A DNA stretch of 64,000 nt from positions 1 to 64,000 of the IMG/VR virus record IMGVR_UViG_3300031687_001114; one strand, given 5' to 3'. Below, piece after piece: positions 45,601-54,600 of this stretch. The position numbers were made by a program, and so were the translations under genes. This stretch comes from a virus. The notes under the pieces are model-generated. The model was not told the DNA's origin. It worked only from the letters and a program-made list of their open reading frames with translations, and made no database searches. Every line of letters starts with the position of its first letter. Positions within the stretch are counted from its first letter, which is position 1.

Positions 45601-48600
45601 AGCACTATACATATCAAACAATATTCTAACTGGATATGTTTGAGAAGTGTCTTCCGCAAACTTGTACTTAAATGTTTCTGTTTGTCCTCTGCCCTGCGTG
45701 TTCATCTCATTTACAAATACAGATGTAACTGGTGGTACCGGAGGTTTTGGTGGTACCGGAGGAGGTGGAGGACACGGATCATCGTGCTGTGTAAGAGATA
45801 TTAACGGTGTCCAGTCAATTACAGTTGTGCCTGTAGTTGCCACACTTGCACCTGGGCCTGTCTGTCCCTTGCTAATTGTTGATGGTGGAACAATTGTTTG
45901 AATCGGTTGTGGCGGTAGTGGGTTGCCAGCTGGATCAGTAAAAGGCCACCCTTTGTTTGGTGGTGGTGTCGGTATCGGATTCGCTATCACCGGAATACTA
46001 ACGCCTGGAGCAGGTGGATTCGATGGCATCTGAGGATAACCAAGTCCTGTATGTACAAGCTGTTGCTGTAAAGTATTATATGCTACACCTCTGCCTACTG
46101 CAGAAGGTATAGGATTTTGTGTTGTTATGTTAGGAATAATATTATTTACTAGAGGTGTTCCACTCACAAATGGAAGCACTGGTAAAGAATGACCTATACT
46201 TGAATTTGGTTTACCGGCACCGCCCATGCCTGCGCCGCCTTGTTGGAAATAAGGTGTGCCGCCCTTCGCCGCTGAACCGCCCCTCATCAGTTTATTTACT
46301 TGGTTCATTATTCCAGTAATTCCTGTTAAGGACATATACATGGAATCACATTGTACTAATGCTCCCGACTTAATAGCCATCTGTCTATTAATCTCATCTG
46401 CATATTCTTGTGAGGTATGCATTGGGAACGCTGTTGCAACTTTGGCTCCATTAACCATAATATCGCCATCATGTTTTGATATTAAGTATGCTTCTGAATC
46501 TGCGCCACCTGTTGTTGGCAATGTATCTGTGCCGTGTACTTTATATTCTTTTTCTGAAACATATCTAATTCCGCCTGTTGCGTACGGATGGTCAAACCCA
46601 AATCCTTCTAAACGTATAACAGTAGAGCTAGGTACAGATTCAACTTTCCATGCCCAGTTATAATAGTTCGGTTCCATGTCAACAATGTTTATAACTTTGT
46701 TTACAATTGTGTCTGTTCCATCTGTGTCTAAAGTATGTGCTTCTTTTAAAGTAACTTCTACCTGGTCTGTCATCATAGTTGCATTGCCAAATGCATTATC
46801 CTGGAATGTAAGACTTGCTGTGCCTGTCGCTGTTGCATTTTGAGATAGTACCACTCCTGTTACTGTAACTTCTGCAACTGTTGTGCCTCCAGTAATGCCT
46901 GCGCCACTTACTAGCATACCGGATGTTACTACTGCATTCGGTGAAGCGATAGTTGCCGTTGTACTGCCACTAGTTGTACCTACTGAAACTACAACACTTG
47001 TAGGCTCTACAAAATCTCCGTACACACTAATTGTAGTTGCTGATTTCCCAACAACTCTGTATACACCTGAATAGTAACCTGCGTTGTTAATTTTAACAAC
47101 TCCTAAGTTTGCAACTGTTGAAGTGTTCATGTCTGTTGTAAATACTAAACCGTTATTAACTGCTAAACTTAATGCACTTGAACTAACATTTGAACTAAAA
47201 GTACTTTCAGTAACTGTGAATGTTGTTATAATAGAATTTGCTGTACTGTAATTATTTGTTCTCTTAGAGAACTGTATAGTCGCACCGTTTGACATTGTAA
47301 CTGCTGTGTCTACTACCATTGTAACTGCATCAGTTATAGCAGTAACTTTAGTGTTAGCTGGTATCCCAGAGCCACTTACAACATGTCCAACTTGAATAGT
47401 GTTATCGCCTGCTGTAATGATTATAGTAGTTGCACTAGATAATGCACCATTAATTGTTGTGGAATAAATTCCTGTATCAGTTGTATCAACTAATGTTGTT
47501 GCCATTGTAGACGGACTTACTGTAACATTACTTGCTTTATAAGTATTACCGTTTAAGGCACCTGTACTTGAATCTGTGAACGTTATATACGAGCCTTCTT
47601 CAAAGTCGTTCATTGAAGTAGTGCCTGTATAAGTTAAGTTAACTGTGTTGCTAGTACCAACGTTGGCATCTAGAGCAAACGTTTCTGAAGTATTAATATA
47701 ATAGTTTACTGCTGAAACATTACCACTTACTGTTGGCTCAATTTTTTCTATTAACAATCTTAACGGCTCTTTATATCCAATGCCTGAAATTGTTACAGAA
47801 TTTTTAACAACTTGATCTTCATTTAAGAAGTATCCAACCGGAGTATTAACTTCCATAATAGTGTTATCAAACATCTTGTCACCATCAGCAAGTTCGATAT
47901 TTGCATAATAACTATCTAGTGCAATGCCTTCACGTTTTAATGCTATAACATTATCGTAATAGTTTGTAATGTTTGCTTCGTCTGTTAAGTAGTTTGAGTT
48001 AGCATAAGCATCTAAACTTATGTCAGTGTACAACATTGTTGTACCTAAATTATCGTTGAATTTAATATAAGCAACATTACTAGTAGCATCAAATCCTGTG
48101 GGTTGAACTAACTTGTATGCATTAAAGTCTGAATGCTCACTAACAGCAAAATGTACTACATCATTTTCTTGAGGTATCTTATTAGCTGGACGAGAATCAA
48201 TATCAAATAATCCTGTAAAATCATTTAAGTTCATTGCTTGGTATGCCACGTTGTACGAGGATATGTAACCTGCGTTTGGTAGTGGGGTATACTTGCTGTC
48301 AGTAATACCTGTGAAGTCAACATTTTTAGTAGTGGGCCACAAGTCTTTAGTTTTCATATCTGTTGGTCTATGAATAAATCTTGTGCTATCATCTACGTCA
48401 ATTAATATAGTCGAGTCCGATAAGTCGTCTGGTGTTATTTCTAATGTTCGTTGTTGTTTTAGTCTTGCCGCTAATGCATCCTCGGCTTTAACTTTAATAT
48501 TTAATGTGCTACCAGGTAAGTCACCTTGATATGCTTCTGCAAAATCTACTGTTGCTCTTTCAATAATTGTGATAGGAGTATTTTCGTTTAACTCTCCACC

Positions 48601-51600
48601 CGGTAGTTTAGTTACATCATAAAATGTAATAGTAGAATTATGAGTACCAGCATTATTATCTATTGCAAAACCGTTTGTTCCGTCTGTCTCTAAAGCATCA
48701 CTTATTAGTGTGCCGTTAATAAGCACTTCTATATGCGGATAGTTACCGTTTATAATTTGTAAGTTGTCTATTGCAATGTTACCTGCTTCCGGAGTTGCTT
48801 GACTAGTTACGTTGCCTGACTCAGGAGCAAAAGTAAATGCTAATGATCCAGATGTTGTTCTTTCAGTAGGAACAATAGTTGATCTGCTACCAGAATCGAA
48901 TTCCCAATTAACAGTATTGTCTTCTTCTACGGCTACTACTGTTGTGCCATTGATATTAACAATAACGTTAGTGTTCGTTGTGGCGTTTGCAGTTTCAAAA
49001 CTGTATCGCTGTCTAGGTTGGAAACGCTTAGAGCCAGTATTAAGAATAATATCTGCTGAGTTATCTAATTTTAATTTGTTTACAAGGTCATCTTTTTGTG
49101 CATCGTTGGCACTACTTACAGTAAAGTCGTTACCTGAAAGTTGTAACTTGTAGTTAGTGGACGCCGCTGTGCCCAGTGTAAGTACTGATGCTGTAACGTT
49201 AGCGTTGGTATTAGCGTTGGTGTTAATTGCTTCTGCAACAAGTGTAACATTACTAGACGAACTGAGGTCAATGAACGATGCCGCATTTGCGGAGAAGTTA
49301 TCTGTTATGCTTATACCAGTTAACACATTAGCACTAAAGGATCCTGAGCTATCTAAGAATGCATTACTAACAGCATACGGCTTACTGAAGTAAGTTGTAA
49401 TATTTGCAGTAAGTAACTGTGCCGCTACAACTGTTACACTAGGATTAATAGTATAACCATATCCTGGTTCAGTAACTGTAACATCTTTAATAGTACCGTC
49501 TGTGTTCAAGTTAACAGTTGCTTCAGCAGTTGTTCCACCTGCGTACATAAATGATCCTGGGATCTCTGCTGGTGGTCCTTCAATTTCTAAAACAGGTACA
49601 CTATAGAATTTAGTAGTTGCACCTAGTAGTTCCACTTCACTAATTACACTAACAATATCTTCCGGATAAACAATTTGTATTAATTGATTTTCGCTTGTAA
49701 TTTCTGAATCTTGTATTTTAATATCTAGTCTCTGGTTGTTTTGAACGTCACCAAAATCTCCAGACTTAAGAGCCCACTCGTCGTATACTGCTATACTACC
49801 AGGAACTAATACTTTATCACTGTTAAGTAATTTTTCAATACTTGCCTTAGTACCCTTGTCTCTAATCATACCATTGTAGAAATCGAATTGGTTATCGTCT
49901 ACAAGTTCAAACTCTCTTAGATATTTTCTTTCGGTGTAACCATACTGTCGTCTACTTGCTTCGTATACTTGTCTTTCAACTGGTACATGACCGATCTCAT
50001 TGTATCTACCCATGTCTTGTGCAAGTGTATCGTAGTTTGGCTTTAAGCCATCTTCAGTAATTAAGAAACCTTCACTCATTAACGAGCCTGTCCAGTTTGC
50101 TGTTCTCTTACCTTTAACTTTTAATCTTTTTTGTCTATGCCCAAACACTGTGTCGTAAATTGTATCTCCAAACACAGTCTTATTATTAATAAGCATAGCA
50201 TGTTCTATACTATTTGTATGGATAATAATTCCAAAAATCTGCGAGTTAGTTGGTGGAGTAACTTCAATAGTACTTCCTTCTCTAACAATTAAACAGTCTG
50301 TTGGTAAAATCTTTTTACCAGTTTCGTCTAATATACTAAACTGTCCTTTAAATGATTCTGCAATCTCGCTTATTCTACCTTCAATGGAAGTGAACTTAAT
50401 TTTTCTTGCCATTGGACTTAGGCTTAATGTATTACCAGTTGCCCACTTACCTAAACTCCAGAATAAAAATTGCTTGCCTGAATATACCCAGTCACTAACA
50501 TCATTTATTTCGTTGTTGAAGTCGTTAAAGTCGTAGCCTTGTGTTTTCTGCTTTCTTCCTAACTCAGTTAAGAACTCAAATACTTCGCCTATAGTTTTAT
50601 AAACTGTGCCGTATTCTACACGTTCTGTTACGCCAGTTCCTTCTAAGTAGTAAGTTGCTTCAGCGGCATTAACCATTGGCAATGAGCTGAGCCTTTGATA
50701 AAATTCTGTATTAGTTACTGCTGTTGCTTTTGCAACTGCACTTTTTGCCTGGTAGTAGTTGTATCCAGACTTAACAATATCGCCTGCGTTGTATGAGAGT
50801 GTAGCCCCGTAATTTGAAAAGTCTGCTGGTTCGCCTCCAACACTTACTTCTGTACGTTGCCCTTCTTTATTAGAAGGCTCAACTTCAAAGAATCTCTTAG
50901 TACTGCTGTATCCTGAAAGTTTGTAATACCCGTCTGCTGTAAGCTCAACTATTACACCAGTGTATTGGTTTGTAGTTGTGTAAGGTCCAACGTGAACACT
51001 TACTTGAATATCTTCATGTGGAAGAATTAAACTTGAACTATTACCTGTTATGCTGTAGCTATCGCTGAATACTGTCATAGTATCTTTGTCAACAAAGCCA
51101 GCAAACTTATGTCCTAGTTTACCGTTAACTGATTTAAACGGAGTAGCAAATTCTGTTTTGGTGTTTATACCATGGAATCGTAAGTACGAATCAATAAATT
51201 GTGTATACCCTGTGTTAGTAAGTAATGTTTTATTGTCAGCGGCAGTATTACCGTGTACAATTGCATCTTTAACTTGGTAACGTTTAAATGTTGTTTTGTC
51301 AAGTAGTTGTAAAGGGTTTGCTGAACTTCTAATAATTTTTTCTGGCTCTGCAAACACACTAGCAAACTTACCTGGCTTTGTGAGGAATAATGCTTCTGCT
51401 ATTGCAAAAGGATATTGCTCTGACATCTTCCAAGCATTCTCTACTGGAGCTCCATCGCCAAATTTCCATTCATTAGCAACCTTTGTAACGTCACTAGTGT
51501 ATGTAGTTGTCTGTGTATTAACTAATGAGTAATTCTCTGTGCCTGCTGTAGCAAATGTGCCTGCACCTAATATGTTGTTTGCAAGGTCAGTTGTAGTAAA

Positions 51601-54600
51601 TCTAAACTTAGGACCTACGGTGTACGGATATGCTGGAGCGCCAGCAGTATCTATTGTGGCAACATACGCCCATACGCCACTTGGAAACTCTGGAGTTACC
51701 ATAAAGCGTCCATTAAATTCGTCTAAGTCACCTGTTGCAGTATCGAACACATAGTCCTCTATGAACTCGCCTGTAGGTATTCCGCCTACTCCTAGTGCAT
51801 AAGTATCTCTTGCGTTTGTTTTTAAACTATAACTAGATACTAAACGTTTAATATCACTAGTATCGTTTAATCTGTCTGTATATCCATATGGCCCGTAAAT
51901 TGGCAAACCATCAAATGCCCAACCAATTATTGGACTATGCGTTGATGTACTCCATGCACTAAGCCCAACTGTTTTTGGACTAGGCTGTACATAACCATAG
52001 CGGTTATTTGCATCTGGGTTTCCACCTGCTGTATCTCTGCCTACTTCGTTTCTGTACATAGCATTGTAATGCCAATTGCTAGTAGTATCAATAGTAACAC
52101 CTGTGTTGCCGTTAAATACTAAACCTCCGTTAACTGCAATACCTGTATGCGTTTTAGCAGTAGTTGTGGCTGTAACAAATTGTGCCGCGGTAGATGTACT
52201 TGCATCTGAGTAATGATTGGCGTCGGTAGCATCTGCTATAACTTTTATTGTATATTTCGATGTCTTGTCTTCTACAAAAGCAGTACTATTACTAATAGGG
52301 AATGTTCCAATAACATGATTTAATAAGTTACTTGTTGTTACATTAATGTGCGTAGTGGTGCCGTCTGTTCTTTCGTTTATATGTAAACCGTCTGTAGTTC
52401 CTACAAACGAAGTTGCACTAGCTGTTGCTGTGCCAAGCTCTGCTTGAGTCCATACTGTGGTTCTAGTTGTGGACGCTGTGCTTGAAATATTTGCTGGTGC
52501 TAATAACTTAGCATCTGCGTCTACTGGTAACATACTCTTTAATCCAATACGTCTGTAAGGATTATTAATTTTGTATGCTGAATTATCTACATTCTTTGTG
52601 GTGCCTTGCCTAATGATACCGTTTTCAATATCACTCCACATTGGTTTGTTGCCACTACCATAATTAGTGTTTGTTGTTGTAATATATTGAGTGTCCCACC
52701 AGCTTGGCTTTTTAACAAGTCCCAACATTTCCCATGGATGCGTATGTGGTCTAGCAGTATCAAAACTATCTTCAAAAATGCCTCTCCAGTACCCAGCGTT
52801 TGCTGTGCCTGAGTTATAGTTCCATGTAAACGGTTTATCAACATCGTAATATTCGTTTTCAACAAAGTCCGCTTCGTTTCTTGCAATAAATTTGTTAAAG
52901 TTTTCTCTTAAAATGTTGTAGTATGCAGTTCTAGAAATACCAGTATTTCTAAATGTTCCTGGTCTAATATCGTGTACATTTAAATCTGGATAATTTAGTT
53001 TGTCTCTATAAACTTGTTGTATGCTGTTGTAAACTCTCTTTTCAAATTCTAATAAAATCTCATCTTGCTTATCGTTGTCTGCAACTGTTCTACTGCCGTC
53101 ATGTCCAACTATAACGTTAATTGCTTCTGCAAATGATGTATCAGACATAATTTTTGGTAACTGTACAGGTGTAATACCCATAGCAGATGTAGTTGGAGGA
53201 CATTGAGCACTTTCTCTATTTTTGTTAAAGAATCTAACTTTAATAGTATTGCCTAATGTTAACGTATATTCTGTTGTAAATGATAGAGTACACACGCCGA
53301 GTTTGCCAGCCATTGTATAATCTTTATCTATTAATAATAATACATCATTGCCTTTAGCATCTTGATCATAAACATGAATAGCATTTTCTATTTTATCTAA
53401 ATTTAAGAAGTTAGATAGTGTGTATTCTTTTTGTACAATATTATTAATAAGAAGTAATTCTTCATCATACCTGTCGCCTAATGCTAACATGTAACTGTAG
53501 TCAAATACTAGTTTACCTGGATTGTATGCTATGACGTTTTGTAGAACGTCTTCCAATATTGCATGGTCAGTCATTACTGTTGTATCGTTAGCATCGATAT
53601 AGCGTTTAATTTCTTTCTTTAATCTGTTTTTATATTTTAGATACTCATCGCCGTTAAACTTCATTGCATCTACAATGTTAAATTTATCGTTGCTTATAAG
53701 GAATCCTGCCATCTGCAAATCGTCGTCTGTTTGCACAATTTTGTTTGCAAGAGTTTTATCGTCATCTAGGCTAGCAAAATTGTTATCACCTAAAGCATTA
53801 CCAACTATGTTTGTTTGCTCTTGGATATAGTCCTTAACATGTTCTAAGTACTGCGGTTCACTAATAGTTAATACATCAGATTTTTCAGTATTAGCATACC
53901 AGCCTAACGGTAATTCATATCGCCCGGTTCGTTTCTTGTCTTGTATTATTCCAGTAGTTGTTGGAGTAGTAATTCTAATAGTATCATTCTTTACTACATT
54001 GAATGTTGTAAACTCTATTGCTTTTAACGTAGTGTTGTATGTCCAGTCTGCTCTACGAATTCCATTTACTTTTACTCTAATTTTAGTAGCATCAGACGGT
54101 ACAGTAGTAAGGTTCCAGAGTGTGCGTTTATTGTCGATGTCAAGTTGCGATACTTCAAAATCGTCTTCCACTTTCTGTTTAAATGAGTCTTTATGTCCAC
54201 GCCATGCTGTGTCGTAAGTAATTACTCCGTCAGTATCTGTCTTCTTATAATAACTATAACCTTTTACAAAGCTAGTAGTTGTGCCGCCGAAAGGTGTGTA
54301 ACTAATTACATCACTAGACATGTTATTATCAAACACAATTTCACTAAAGTTATTAAAGTTTTTATATTCTAATGGGAATCCTAATACACTGTCGTTAGTT
54401 GAACTAGTAAGTGCGTCCTTATAGGAAAATAACTTAGTTCCTTTGAATGATGAACTTGGATACGTTACTTCGTTGCCAACAGATTTTTTACTAGAGTCGT
54501 ATGCCGCAAATAATGGCGCTGAATTAACTTTTGTCTTTCTTTGACCAACAATCCATTTTGTTCCAGACCAGTAGTATTCTTTACCTTGATGTTGCACTCC

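Noticed and set aside
45720-45790. GGTGGTACCGGAGG-type direct repeats in the DNA
   Set aside because: They encode a proline-rich stretch of the giant virion protein; low-complexity coding explains them.
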